A DNA stretch of 42,048 bases from Candidatus Adlerbacteria bacterium RIFCSPHIGHO2_12_FULL_53_18 (GCA_001775475.1 MEWW01000003.1:1-42048); one strand, 5' to 3'. Positions 27,265 to 36,826 are shown, counted from the stretch's first letter. The notes: generated by a model not told the origin, from the sequence alone. Numbers and translations: made by a program.

Positions 27265-27939
27265 ATGGCTGATTCGGTAAAGGACATCCGTGTCGAGGTG
27301 AAGGTACGTAATAACCTCATCCTCGCCAAAATGGAGGAGAGGGGAATAAACTCGGTCGCCGAGCTCTGCCGTCTTATGAGGATGTACAACAAACAGGGCA
27401 AGGTGGGTGAGCTCATCAACATGAAGCGTGCCGCGCGCAACGAGGGTGGTGAATGGATTCCGATGACGCTGGTATTGGCTGAGTTCTTTCAATGCCTTCC
27501 TGAGGATCTCTTCAGTGAGCTTCAGCAGGAAGTTGCGCTCGAAAAGAACCGCAGCCACGCCGAGCTGGCTTTCACGGAGATTTCCCAGCTCTCCGCCCGA
27601 AATCATGGGCAGGTCACACCCGAGATCACACTCCAGGCTTCACAACTGCGAGCGACCATTACTCAGGCGTTGAGTGGGCTGAAACCGCGAGAAGAGAGAA
27701 TCCTTCGCATGCGCTTCGGGTTCGACGATGGGGTCGAAAAGACCTTAGAGGAGATCAGTGTACAACTCGGCGTTTCGAGAGACCGTATCCGGCAAATCGA
27801 GGTGCTTGCACTTCGGAAGCTTAAACATCCAGCTCGTAGTAGACGCATTCTTGCAGCAACAGGATCGCATCGAGAGTCGAGATCGTGGGGTGACACGGAA
27901 GTCGCGGACTTTGACCCTGACCCGCTCGACGCGTTGTGA
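27265..27939 (+). CDS. sigma-70 region 4 HTH protein with XRE-like N-terminal segment
   Basis: LKPREERILRMRFGFDDGVEKTLEEISVQLGVSRDRIRQIEVLALRKLKHPARSR. Confidence 0.75.
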   Translation: MADSVKDIRVEVKVRNNLILAKMEERGINSVAELCRLMRMYNKQGKVGELINMKRAARNEGGEWIPMTLVLAEFFQCLPEDLFSELQQEVALEKNRSHAELAFTEISQLSARNHGQVTPEITLQASQLRATITQALSGLKPREERILRMRFGFDDGVEKTLEEISVQLGVSRDRIRQIEVLALRKLKHPARSRRILAATGSHRESRSWGDTEVADFDPDPLDAL

Positions 27940-28021
27940 AAGTTTCGTAGGCAAGTGTGGGGACCGCGTGCGCGCGATCCCTTTTTCTTTTATATATTCC
28001 ATTGTATTCTCATCTCTATAC

Positions 28022-29866
28022 ATGAGCCCGAACGAAATACGCGCTAAATACCTCAAGTTTTTTGAAGAGCGGGGACACACGGTTATCCCAAGTGCTTCGC
28101 TGGTGCCCGAAAATGACCCGACAACCCTCTTTACCGGCTCCGGCATGCAGCCCCTGGTACCATACTTGCTTGGCAAAGATCACCCTATGGGCAAGCGCCT
28201 GGTAGACAGCCAAAAAAGCTTTCGCGCTGGCGACATAGAAGAAGTCGGCGACAACCGCCACACCACCTTTTTTGAGATGCTTGGCAACTGGTCCCTGGGC
28301 GATTACTTTAAAAAAGAGCAGCTTGGGTGGTACTTTGAATTTCTTACTGCGGAGCTTGGCATCCCCAAAGAACGACTTTGGGTAACTTGTTTTGAGGGGG
28401 AGGAGAAATTCGATATTCCTAAAGACACCGAATCTGCAGAAATTTGGAAGAGTTTAGGCATTGGAGAAGAGCGGATTCGCTACTACGGCTCAAATAAAAA
28501 CTGGTGGTCTCGTGCCGGAGCGCCCGAAGAGATGCCCGCAGGCGAGCCTGGTGGACCAGACTCGGAAACTTTTTATGAATTTGAAGAAGTGGAACATGAT
28601 CCGAAGTATGGCGCGGCATGCCATCCAAACTGCGATTGTGGACGGTTTATGGAGATCGGCAACTCGGTCTTTATGCAGTACATCAAACAGCAAGACGGCA
28701 GCTTTGCGCTCCTCCCTAAACAAAATGTGGACTTTGGCGGCGGGCTTGAACGAATTACTGCAGCGGCAAACAATGCATCAGATGTATTTCCTGTAGCTCA
28801 TGCCCCGATAATTTCTTATCTCGAAAAAGTGAGCGGCAAGAAGTATCTAGAGGTGTCACCTCTAGATATTCGGGCATTTAGGATTATTGCCGACCACATG
28901 AAGGCCGCGGTCTTTTTGATCGGCGATGGGGTGCGGCCCAGCAACACCGAGCGCGGCTACTTTGTCCGCCGGCTTATCCGCCGCGGCGTGCTTTACGCCG
29001 ACCGACTTGGCATAACTGAAAACACCTTCTCAGGCATCGTTGGCGCTGTCGCCGACATGTATAAAGAGCAGTATCCGGAGCTTACAGCGCAGGGGGTTGA
29101 GATTGCTCAGGTTATTGCACAGGAAGAAGAACGGTTTAGGAAAACGCTCGAGCGGGGCGTTAAAGAACTCGCACGCTTTGCGGGTGGGGGAGAGCTTAGT
29201 GCCCAGGACGCCTTTCAGCTCTTTACGACTTACGGCTTTCCTCTTGAGCTTATTATCGAGGAGGCGGGAGCACGAGGTATAAAACAGGTAGATGTCGAAG
29301 GCTTTAAAGAGCTGCTCAAACAACATCAAAATCTCTCGCGCGCGGGGAGCGAACAGAAGTTTAAAGGCGGCTTGGCGGATACTTCAGAAAAGACAACACG
29401 CCTCCACACTGCGCACCACTTGCTCCTTAAAGCGCTTCAGTTTGTACTTGGGGCGCATGTTAAACAGCGTGGCTCGAATATTACGCAGGAGCGCTTACGC
29501 ATCGACTTTAGCCATGGGGAGAAGATGACCAAGGAGCAGATCGAACTTGTCGAGCACATTGTCAACGAGAAGATACATGAGAACTTGCCGGTTATCCGTA
29601 CTGAAATCGCGAGGGAAGATGCGGAAAAGCTCGGTGCTGAGCACGAATTTGGCGCCAAATACCCAGACAAGGTGAGTGTGTATTCTATCGGCCCTGAGGG
29701 CGCAGACATTGCCGCACCTGAGTTTGAGAAGGCATATTCAATAGAGTTCTGCGGCGGACCGCATGTCACCAACACCGGCGAGCTTGCCAAGTCGGGTGTC
29801 TTTAAAATACAAAAAGAAGAAGCGGTTTCCGCAGGGGTGCGCAGGATAAAAGCCGTATTGCAGTAA
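28022..29866 (+). CDS. alaS: alanyl-tRNA synthetase (short form without C-Ala domain)
   Basis: MSPNEIRAKYLKFFEERGHTVIPSASLVP, FTGSGMQPLVPYL, RHTTFFEMLGNWSLGDYFK, editing HTAHH and CGGPHV; the ORF-track start at 27758 overlaps the sigma-like gene. Confidence 0.95.
   Translation: MSPNEIRAKYLKFFEERGHTVIPSASLVPENDPTTLFTGSGMQPLVPYLLGKDHPMGKRLVDSQKSFRAGDIEEVGDNRHTTFFEMLGNWSLGDYFKKEQLGWYFEFLTAELGIPKERLWVTCFEGEEKFDIPKDTESAEIWKSLGIGEERIRYYGSNKNWWSRAGAPEEMPAGEPGGPDSETFYEFEEVEHDPKYGAACHPNCDCGRFMEIGNSVFMQYIKQQDGSFALLPKQNVDFGGGLERITAAANNASDVFPVAHAPIISYLEKVSGKKYLEVSPLDIRAFRIIADHMKAAVFLIGDGVRPSNTERGYFVRRLIRRGVLYADRLGITENTFSGIVGAVADMYKEQYPELTAQGVEIAQVIAQEEERFRKTLERGVKELARFAGGGELSAQDAFQLFTTYGFPLELIIEEAGARGIKQVDVEGFKELLKQHQNLSRAGSEQKFKGGLADTSEKTTRLHTAHHLLLKALQFVLGAHVKQRGSNITQERLRIDFSHGEKMTKEQIELVEHIVNEKIHENLPVIRTEIAREDAEKLGAEHEFGAKYPDKVSVYSIGPEGADIAAPEFEKAYSIEFCGGPHVTNTGELAKSGVFKIQKEEAVSAGVRRIKAVLQ
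28844..28868. repeat. perfect 12-bp inverted repeat (25-bp palindrome) inside alaS
   Basis: TATCTAGAGGTG-T-CACCTCTAGATA. Confidence 0.95.
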
Positions 29867-29889
29867 AATTTTGCGCTATACTTAGTGCC

Positions 29890-30897
29890 ATGTCCCCGCT
29901 CTTTGGGCGCCAACGCGAGGAAGGTAAGACCGTGCTTATTCTTGATGTCGAGAGCGGCGGTGTTGGCGCGTGCTTGGCGCGGCTTTCACCACACGAGCCG
30001 CCGAAAATATTTGGTGAAGTACGCAAACACCTACCGCTCCAGGCCACTCACGACACCGACGCACTTACAAAGCTCATATTACAAGCCGCAGAAGGAGCAC
30101 TCGCCCATACGGCGCATGTGGCCGCCCGGGTACGCGGACATCACGCGCTTGCTTCTGCCGGTATTATCGACAGCGCCGCGGTATTTTTTTCACCGCCCTG
30201 GGGAGCTCTGTCTATAACTGGTCGAGAACTTGAGCCACACCCGTTTACGCGGCGCATTGAGAGTAGTGTAGAAAGTTATTTCGGGCCGCTTACTGTAACT
30301 GTTGAGCCTTTTGGGCTTATGGCAGCGCACACAACGCCCATCCTCCTCCCGAGCGAAGACCACTATCTACTCTCAGTTGTAAGCGGTGAAGTAACCGAGC
30401 TTATTTTGCTTGAAAATGTAGGATCGCACTTGCATATTGCAGGCCACGCCACACTGCCTATGGGCCGGCATTATCCGCTGCGTACGCTTATTTCGCACGG
30501 AGGGCTCTCCGAAACAGAGGCACGCTCGGTGCTAGGCCTGTATGCGCGCGGACACGAGCCGCCGCACGCGCTTGAGGCCATGCATGCAGCAAGCATCCAC
30601 CTAGCGAGCGAGTTCGGGAGCCTCGCAGGCGAACTTTTTAAGTTTGTACCCGCACGTAGGGTCGTGGTTGTCTCGCAAGAACCTGCGGGAGAGTGGTTTG
30701 CACGCTCGCTTGCAAAAAGTCCCGAGCTAGAGCATCTATTTCCGGAGGCGGGAGAGGTACGGGCCGTGCGGGCAAGCCACGCTCTGCCCTTTGTCGGCAT
30801 GCACTCCAGCCGCCCAGACTTGCCGCTCCTTTTGGAGGTTCTGTTTGTCAACACCCGCCTGCCAAAAGGTCAGGCTCGATTTATGAGCTCTGTGTGA
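29890..30897 (+). CDS. CPR hypothetical protein, possible PilM/FtsA-like actin fold
   Basis: TVLILDVESGGVGACLARL...; no diagnostic motif complete. Confidence 0.5.
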   Translation: MSPLFGRQREEGKTVLILDVESGGVGACLARLSPHEPPKIFGEVRKHLPLQATHDTDALTKLILQAAEGALAHTAHVAARVRGHHALASAGIIDSAAVFFSPPWGALSITGRELEPHPFTRRIESSVESYFGPLTVTVEPFGLMAAHTTPILLPSEDHYLLSVVSGEVTELILLENVGSHLHIAGHATLPMGRHYPLRTLISHGGLSETEARSVLGLYARGHEPPHALEAMHAASIHLASEFGSLAGELFKFVPARRVVVVSQEPAGEWFARSLAKSPELEHLFPEAGEVRAVRASHALPFVGMHSSRPDLPLLLEVLFVNTRLPKGQARFMSSV

Positions 30898-30912
30898 TAT
30901 ATAATCCTATAC

Positions 30913-32178
30913 ATGCGTGATATGGGTCCAAGAGACCGCTCCATCCGGAACATTCCCGTCCCCAAAAGCCACCGGCGGCCGGCTACTTATGAAGTAGACC
31001 ATGATGATAGAGAGGAGGTTTATGAACCGCGTCCGGCACAGTGGCGCGGGAGAAAAACGTTTTGGATAATCGCCAGCATAGTGGTGGTGATCTGTGCTGC
31101 GGCGGGCCTTCTGCTCTCAACCCTATTTGCCGGTGCCACGGTTGTGGTGTTTGAGCGGCGCGAAAGTGTGGAAGGGCCTATCACGTTGGGGGCCACGCTC
31201 AACCCCCCTACGGGGTCGCTCGGGTACGGCATCATGAGCGGCACGCGTTCCGCCACCACAACCGTACCCGCTTCCGGCACCAAAGACGTCTCGCGTGCAG
31301 CTTCCGGAGTCATCACGATTTACAACGGCTACTCCACAGAGAGCCAGCGGCTCATCGCACGCACGCGCTTCGAGGCACAGAGCGGCAACATTTACCGGAT
31401 ACAAGAGTCGGTCGACATCCCCGGCGCCACTGAGGAAGAGGATGGGAGTCTTACACCAGGCAGGGAGACGGTTACCGTATATGCAGACGCTCCCGGCGCC
31501 TCGTACAACAGCAGCGGCGCCACGAGCTACACGCTGCCGGCGCTCAAAGGCGATCCGCGCTACGAGACGATGTATGCGGAAGGGGAGGCTATGACAGGAG
31601 GCTTTGAAGGACCCGAGCCCGCCATCGCAGAGGAGGATCTTGCACGTGCGCAAACTTCTCTCCAGCAGGGGCTGGCACAAGCCGCGCAGTCGGCGCTCGC
31701 TTCGCAAATCCCGGCAGGGTACCTCGCGGTGCCCGGCTCGCTCGAGATAGTTTACAGCGATATCGCACAGGCGGCGGGCGAGAACAATACCGCGACGCTT
31801 TCGCAAACGGCGACAATGCAAGCCGCGATCGTGAAGATAGATGACCTTGCAAACGCCGTGGCTAAAGAAAAGGTCAGCGGCTACCAGGGAGAGGCGGTGA
31901 CCTTTGTCGATCCTGCACAAGTGATTACATCACAAAGCCCGGGCCAGTCGGAAGGCAGTTTGACGCTCAGCCTTTCCGGCAACCTTGAACTTCTGTGGCG
32001 CTACGACCCCGGCGCGCTTAAGTCAGCCCTCGTAGGCAAGAAAAAGGACGATTTTGAACGTATTATTCAAGCGTTTGCGCCAGCTATAAGCCGTGCTGAG
32101 GCACGTATCCAGCCGTTCTGGGACGGCAGTTTCCCCGACGACCCTGAAAAAATTGAGGTTGTGGCCGGGGTGCAATGA
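30913..32178 (+). CDS. membrane-anchored extracellular protein, possible baseplate J-like domain
   Basis: TM TFWIIASIVVVICAAAGLLLSTLFAGATVVVF; repeated beta-domain ITIYNGYSTESQRLIARTRFEAQSGNIYRIQE. Confidence 0.55.
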   Translation: MRDMGPRDRSIRNIPVPKSHRRPATYEVDHDDREEVYEPRPAQWRGRKTFWIIASIVVVICAAAGLLLSTLFAGATVVVFERRESVEGPITLGATLNPPTGSLGYGIMSGTRSATTTVPASGTKDVSRAASGVITIYNGYSTESQRLIARTRFEAQSGNIYRIQESVDIPGATEEEDGSLTPGRETVTVYADAPGASYNSSGATSYTLPALKGDPRYETMYAEGEAMTGGFEGPEPAIAEEDLARAQTSLQQGLAQAAQSALASQIPAGYLAVPGSLEIVYSDIAQAAGENNTATLSQTATMQAAIVKIDDLANAVAKEKVSGYQGEAVTFVDPAQVITSQSPGQSEGSLTLSLSGNLELLWRYDPGALKSALVGKKKDDFERIIQAFAPAISRAEARIQPFWDGSFPDDPEKIEVVAGVQ

Positions 32179-32233
32179 GCGGGGCCGTTGACCCTTTTTC
32201 AATAGTTTGTTACTATAAGGCACGTCTCCCGTA

Positions 32234-32443
32234 ATGGATACAGAAGCGCAAGAAGTACAGGGAGTCGTTGACGAAGCGCTCCCGAACACGCTCTTTAAGG
32301 TTACCCTTCAAGGGGGAGATTCGGTGCTAGCGTATCTCGCTGGCAAAATGCGTTTGCACAGGATAAAAGTGCTGGTAGGAGACAAGGTGCTCCTCAAGCT
32401 CGACCCATACGGCGGCAAGGCGCGCATTACCAGGCGCCTCTAA
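32234..32443 (+). CDS. infA: translation initiation factor IF-1
   Basis: [50 protein letters not shown]. Confidence 0.93.
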   Translation: MDTEAQEVQGVVDEALPNTLFKVTLQGGDSVLAYLAGKMRLHRIKVLVGDKVLLKLDPYGGKARITRRL

Positions 32444-32451
32444 AAAATAAG

Positions 32452-32565
32452 GTGAAAGTTAAAGCTTCTATAAAAAAGCGATGTGCGGCCTGCAAACTCG
32501 TCCGGCGTAAAGGCCGGGTCTATGTTGTCTGCAGTAACCCGCGCCACAAGCAGCGCCAAGGATAA
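32452..32565 (+). CDS. rpmJ: 50S ribosomal protein L36
   Basis: GTG start; [37 protein letters not shown]; below the ORF-track cutoff. Confidence 0.95.
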   Translation: MKVKASIKKRCAACKLVRRKGRVYVVCSNPRHKQRQG

Positions 32566-32572
32566 CTATTTT

Positions 32573-32950
32573 ATGCGCATTTCAGGCATCACCATCCCCA
32601 ACAAACGGCTCGTCTTTGCACTAACGACGCTCTACGGCATAGGGCAGTCGCGCGCGCAGATCATTTGTATTGAAGCAGGCGTAGATTCTATGAAGAAAAC
32701 AGATAAGCTTTCTTCGGAAGAGGAGAATAAGATCCGCGGCATTATCGAAACATTTAAAATAGAGGGTGACCTCAAGCGCGAGATCTCGCAAAACGTCAAG
32801 CGGCTTAAAGACATCGGCACGTATCGCGGGCTCCGCCATGGCAAGCGCCTGCCGGTGCGCGGCCAGCGCACCAAGACCAACTCCCGCACGGTCCGCGGCA
32901 ATGTCCGCAAGACCATGGGCTCAGGCCGCCGTAAGGTTGAAAAAACCTAA
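32573..32950 (+). CDS. rpsM: 30S ribosomal protein S13
   Basis: MRISGITIPNKRLVFALTTLYGIG...GTYRGLRHGKRLPVRGQRTKTNSRT. Confidence 0.96.
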   Translation: MRISGITIPNKRLVFALTTLYGIGQSRAQIICIEAGVDSMKKTDKLSSEEENKIRGIIETFKIEGDLKREISQNVKRLKDIGTYRGLRHGKRLPVRGQRTKTNSRTVRGNVRKTMGSGRRKVEKT

Positions 32951-32979
32951 AAAGTATTGTAATCTGCTGGCTTATACCT

Positions 32980-33411
32980 ATGGGTAAGAAACGAATAGTC
33001 AAAAAGGGAGGGGATACGGAGGGTGCGGGAAGCCGCGCTTCTTCTGGCCGCACCAGCCGCCGCAAGATGGAGGGCGGGGTGGTATATGTTGAGGCAACCT
33101 ACAACAACACCAAGGTTTCTCTTGCAGACACTGCTGGCAATGTCGTCGCGTGGTCTTCGAGCGGCAGCTTAGGTTTTGCGGGGGCCAAAAAAGGTACGCC
33201 TTTTGCCGCTGCCAAAGTGGGCGAGCTTATAGGCGACAAGGCAACGCAGATGGGCGTTAAGGAGGTGAATGTCGTCGTTGCGGGCGTTGGCGCAGGCAGG
33301 GAGTCGTCTATCCGCGCCTTCGCGACCAAGGGCATCCACATCAACTCGATAAAAGACACGACGCCCGTGCCACACAATGGCCCGCGCGCTAAAAAGCCCC
33401 GTCGCGTGTAA
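32980..33411 (+). CDS. rpsK: 30S ribosomal protein S11
   Basis: ATYNNTKVSLADTAGNVVAWSSSGSLGFAGAKKGTPFAA...PVPHNGPRAKKPRRV. Confidence 0.96.
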   Translation: MGKKRIVKKGGDTEGAGSRASSGRTSRRKMEGGVVYVEATYNNTKVSLADTAGNVVAWSSSGSLGFAGAKKGTPFAAAKVGELIGDKATQMGVKEVNVVVAGVGAGRESSIRAFATKGIHINSIKDTTPVPHNGPRAKKPRRV

Positions 33412-33422
33412 CCAACATTTTT

Positions 33423-34037
33423 ATGCGTATTGGACCCAAATATAAAATCTGCAAACGTCTCGGTGCCTCGGTATTTGAAAAATGCCAGACACAGAAGTTT
33501 CAGCTTGCCGAAGCGCGCGCGCCCCGGAAAATTTCCCGCGGCAAGCGCGGCGGCGGTACCGACTTCGGCATCCAACTCTTGGAAAAACAGAAGGCGCGCT
33601 TTACCTATGGCCTCTCCGAAACTCAATTTGCCCGCTACGTCGGTGAAGCGATGGAGAAGCGCGGCGCGGACTCCGTGCAAGGCCTCATGTCGCGGCTCGA
33701 GTCGCGGCTCGACAACGTGGTTTTTCGCGCAGGCTTTGTTAAAACCCGCCGCGCTGCGCGCCAGCTTGTCTCTCACGGTCACGTGCAAGTCAACGGCCGC
33801 CGCGTCACCATACCCTCATATCAGGTAAGCGTTAATGACAAAGTGGCGCTGCGCGAGGGAAGCCGAGTGAGCCCGCTTTTCGCCACTCGCAGTGAAGTTG
33901 CGGCAGAGACAAAACTTCCGGAGTGGCTTTCGATGGGCGGAGATCACTTTGCGGTAGAGGTAGCCAAGGCGCCGGTAGTTGCCGATACGGAACTGCCGTT
34001 CAATGCAGGTGTCGTTATCCAATTTTATAGCCGTTAA
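33423..34037 (+). CDS. rpsD: 30S ribosomal protein S4
   Basis: S4 domain SRLESRLDNVVFRAGFVKTRRAARQLVSHGHVQVNGRRVTIPSY. Confidence 0.96.
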   Translation: MRIGPKYKICKRLGASVFEKCQTQKFQLAEARAPRKISRGKRGGGTDFGIQLLEKQKARFTYGLSETQFARYVGEAMEKRGADSVQGLMSRLESRLDNVVFRAGFVKTRRAARQLVSHGHVQVNGRRVTIPSYQVSVNDKVALREGSRVSPLFATRSEVAAETKLPEWLSMGGDHFAVEVAKAPVVADTELPFNAGVVIQFYSR

Positions 34038-34068
34038 TTTTTATAAATGTAACTGGGAAAGAACGTTT

Positions 34069-35028
34069 ATGATGGAGTATTCAATTACATTACCAAGCAA
34101 GCCTAGAATAGTCTCCGAAGGAGAGGCCGAGGGCGTGTATGAAATAGACGGGCTCTACCCCGGCTACGGCCATACGCTCGGCAACAGCCTGCGCCGCATC
34201 GTCCTCTCCTCGCTCCCCGGCAACGCGGTAACAAGCGTTAAGATCGAGGGCATTGAGCATGAGTTTTCAACCATGAATGGCGTCCGCGAGGACGTGGTTA
34301 CTATCCTCCTAAACCTCAAAAAGCTTCGCTTCGAGCTTATCGGCGGCGAGGCTCAAACAGTAACACTCTCGATCAAGGGTCCTAAAAAAATTACCGGTGC
34401 AGACTTGACGCTCCCCGGCCAAGTGCGTCTCTTAAACCCCGGCTCTTATATCTGCGAGGCCACCTCCAAGGACTCCGTTATCGAGGCAGAGTTTCGGGTG
34501 GAGCGGGGCTTGGGGTATGTCTCCCGTGAGCAGCTTAAAAAAGACCGGGTCGAGATAGGCGAGATATCCGTTGATGCGATTTTTAGCCCTATCCGCCGCG
34601 TAAACTACGAAGTGGAGAACATGCGCGTGGGCGACCGTACCGACTTTAACCGCTTGCGCATCTCCATCGAGACCGACGGCACGGTGGGGCCTAGAGTGGC
34701 GCTTGAAAGCGCAATCGAGATCATGATCACCCAGCTTAAGTCTATTGTGGGCTTCCGCGAAGAAGAGCTCGCTCCGCCTGTAGAGGCAGCGGCTGCCTCA
34801 GCCGAAGCTCCGGCACCAGAGAGTAATGCGGAGGTGATGAAAACTCGTATTGAAGACCTTGAGCTCTCGAGCCGCACGGTTTCTTCTCTTGAAAAAGAGG
34901 GTATCCGCACCGTGGGCGGGCTTGCGCGCAAAAAGGAGTCGGACCTGCTTGAAATTGAAGGCATGGGCCCCAAGTCGATACAGGAGGTCAAGCGCGCGCT
35001 TGCAAACTTCGGCATCATCCTGAAATAG
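34069..35028 (+). CDS. rpoA: RNA polymerase alpha subunit
   Basis: GYGHTLGNSLRRIVLSSLPG...; C-terminal alpha-CTD; start at MMEYSITL rather than 33979. Confidence 0.97.
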   Translation: MMEYSITLPSKPRIVSEGEAEGVYEIDGLYPGYGHTLGNSLRRIVLSSLPGNAVTSVKIEGIEHEFSTMNGVREDVVTILLNLKKLRFELIGGEAQTVTLSIKGPKKITGADLTLPGQVRLLNPGSYICEATSKDSVIEAEFRVERGLGYVSREQLKKDRVEIGEISVDAIFSPIRRVNYEVENMRVGDRTDFNRLRISIETDGTVGPRVALESAIEIMITQLKSIVGFREEELAPPVEAAAASAEAPAPESNAEVMKTRIEDLELSSRTVSSLEKEGIRTVGGLARKKESDLLEIEGMGPKSIQEVKRALANFGIILK

Positions 35029-35055
35029 TTCAACAAGTTCACTACAAGTAATCTT

Positions 35056-35403
35056 ATGCGACACCACAATGCAAACAGAAAACTAGGGAGGAAGAAGAAC
35101 CAGCGCGTGGCTCTTAAGCGCTCGCTCCTGCGCTCTTTGGCACTCCGGGGCCGCATACAAACCACCGAGGCTCGCGCCAAGGAAATCCGCCCGCTGATGG
35201 AGAAGCTTGTAACAAGGGGGAAGAATCCGACGCTTGCCAACCGTCGCATGCTTATCTCCGCGGTCGGTGATGCCGGTGCAGTAAACAAAATCATCGCTGC
35301 AGCCGACACGCATAAAGAGCGCGCCGGAGGATATCTCCGCATCACCAAGCTCGTGCAGCGCCGCGGCGATGCAGCCAAAATGGCGCTTATTGAATTCGTC
35401 TAA
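35056..35403 (+). CDS. rplQ: 50S ribosomal protein L17
   Basis: RHHNANRKLGRKKNQRVALKRSLLRSLALRGRIQTTEARAKEIRP. Confidence 0.95.
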   Translation: MRHHNANRKLGRKKNQRVALKRSLLRSLALRGRIQTTEARAKEIRPLMEKLVTRGKNPTLANRRMLISAVGDAGAVNKIIAAADTHKERAGGYLRITKLVQRRGDAAKMALIEFV

Positions 35404-35409
35404 AACGGT

Positions 35410-35751
35410 ATGATCACTATCGACGCACAAGACAAAACATTGGGACGGGTCGCATCGGAGGCGGCCAAGGTGCTCATCGGCAAACACAAGGCAACCTTTG
35501 TGAAGAACGCCGTCGTGGGCGAGGAAGTTACCATAATCAACGCTTCCAAAGTGCGCATCTCGGGCGACAAGGCGCGCGCCAAGACCTACGTGCGCTACTC
35601 GGGCTACCCCGGAGGGCAGAAGATCGAGACCTATGCTATGCTCACAGCGCGCCGCGGCGAGGCAGAGGCAATCCGCCGTGCGGTACTGGGCATGCTTCCT
35701 AAAAACAAACTCCAGACCAAGCGCATTAAGCTCCTGACGATAAAGAAGTAA
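35410..35751 (+). CDS. rplM: 50S ribosomal protein L13
   Basis: DAQDKTLGRVASEAAKVLIGKHKATF...RYSGYPGG...AVLGMLPKNKL. Confidence 0.94.
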   Translation: MITIDAQDKTLGRVASEAAKVLIGKHKATFVKNAVVGEEVTIINASKVRISGDKARAKTYVRYSGYPGGQKIETYAMLTARRGEAEAIRRAVLGMLPKNKLQTKRIKLLTIKK

Positions 35752-35757
35752 AACCCC

Positions 35758-36168
35758 ATGGCAACCAAAGCTAAAGAAGAGCGCTACATCGAGACAGTCG
35801 GCCGCCGCAAGACGGCTGTTGCCCGTGCGCGTCTGACGCCCTCCCCCCGCACTATCGTTTTTATAAACAAAAAGGACGTTAACGACTATTTTCCAACCGA
35901 GCTTCTGCGCGTTACGGCTTTGGACCCGTTTCTTAAAGTAGGTTTGCCTACGCAATTTTCAGTCAATGTGGTCGTGCGCGGGGGCGGCATCGCGGGGCAG
36001 GCGGTTGCCGTGCGCCACGCAATTTCGCGCGCCCTGGTTGAGTATCAGGCCGACCTCCGCACCACGCTCAAAAAAGAAGGATTTTTGAAGCGCGACCCTC
36101 GCGCCAAAGAGCGCCGCAAATTCGGCCTCAAAAAAGCCCGCAAACGCGCACAGTGGAGTAAGCGATAG
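35758..36168 (+). CDS. rpsI: 30S ribosomal protein S9
   Basis: YIETVGRRKTAVARARLTP...GGGIAGQAVAVRHAISRAL...KKARKRAQWSKR. Confidence 0.96.
   Translation: MATKAKEERYIETVGRRKTAVARARLTPSPRTIVFINKKDVNDYFPTELLRVTALDPFLKVGLPTQFSVNVVVRGGGIAGQAVAVRHAISRALVEYQADLRTTLKKEGFLKRDPRAKERRKFGLKKARKRAQWSKR
36134..36156 (+). repeat. 23-bp direct repeat, copy 1 (3' end of rpsI)
   Basis: AAGCCCGCAAACGCGCACAGTGG. Confidence 0.97.
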
Positions 36169-36190
36169 ACCCTTGTGCTATACTACCAGT

Positions 36191-36475
36191 ATGGCAAAAC
36201 TCTCTTATAATCTACCGGTCGTTGTCATGAAGCAGGGTAAGCACTTTGTGGCGTATTCTCCTGTGCTCGACCTATCTACTGTTGGTAAGTCTGAAAAGGA
36301 TGCTCAACGAATGTTTACAGAGGCCGCTAATATTTTTTTTGAGGAGATTATTCGAAAAGGAACCACGGATGAGGTGCTTTCTGATCTCGGATGGGAAAGG
36401 GTGCAGAAAAAATGGAATCCGCCACAAGTAGTTTCCTCCGAATCTATAGGGATACGAGTCCCGGCGTTTGCATAG
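36191..36475 (+). CDS. hicB: HicB-family antitoxin
   Basis: MAKLSYNLPVVVMKQGKHFVAYSPVLDLSTVGKSEKDAQRMFTEAANIFFEEI. Confidence 0.85.
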   Translation: MAKLSYNLPVVVMKQGKHFVAYSPVLDLSTVGKSEKDAQRMFTEAANIFFEEIIRKGTTDEVLSDLGWERVQKKWNPPQVVSSESIGIRVPAFA

Positions 36476-36481
36476 ACTTTC

Positions 36482-36712
36482 ATGCCGCGCATCGGCGCCA
36501 TTCATTGGAAAAAGTTTGAGAAATTTCTGCTTGCGGTCGGATGCACATTTGACCACGAGAAAGGCGACCACCGGATTTATTGGAAAGAGAGTATCAAACG
36601 CCCAATTGTCCTGCCTCGCTATGAGCAACTCCCTGATTTTATTATCCTCAACAACCTAAAGATACTAGGAATTAACCGAAAGAAATATCTAGAAATTGTC
36701 AGTAAACTGTAA
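36482..36712 (+). CDS. hicA: HicA-family toxin (mRNA interferase)
   Basis: HWKKFEKFLLAVGCTFDHEKGDHRIYWKESIKRPIVLPRY; adjacent to hicB. Confidence 0.85.
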   Translation: MPRIGAIHWKKFEKFLLAVGCTFDHEKGDHRIYWKESIKRPIVLPRYEQLPDFIILNNLKILGINRKKYLEIVSKL

Positions 36713-36744
36713 GCCCGCAAACGCGCACAGTGGTCGAAGCGTTA
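36711..36744 (+). repeat. 23-bp direct repeat, copy 2 (36711-36733), plus continuation to a second rpsI-like stop
   Basis: AAGCCCGCAAACGCGCACAGTGG then TCGAAGCGTTAA; same frame encodes ARKRAQWSKR*, as at the end of rpsI. Confidence 0.95.
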
Positions 36745-36768
36745 ATTCTCTGGTATTGTATGTATAGC

Positions 36769-36797
36769 AAAAGATCTTCCATTAGGAAGATCTTTTT
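36769..36797 (+). terminator. rho-independent terminator (end of ribosomal operon / hicBA)
   Basis: AAAAGATCTTCC-ATTA-GGAAGATCTTTTT. Confidence 0.85.
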
Positions 36798-36826
36798 CGT
36801 TCCTAAGAGATTGTAGGAGGTAGAAC

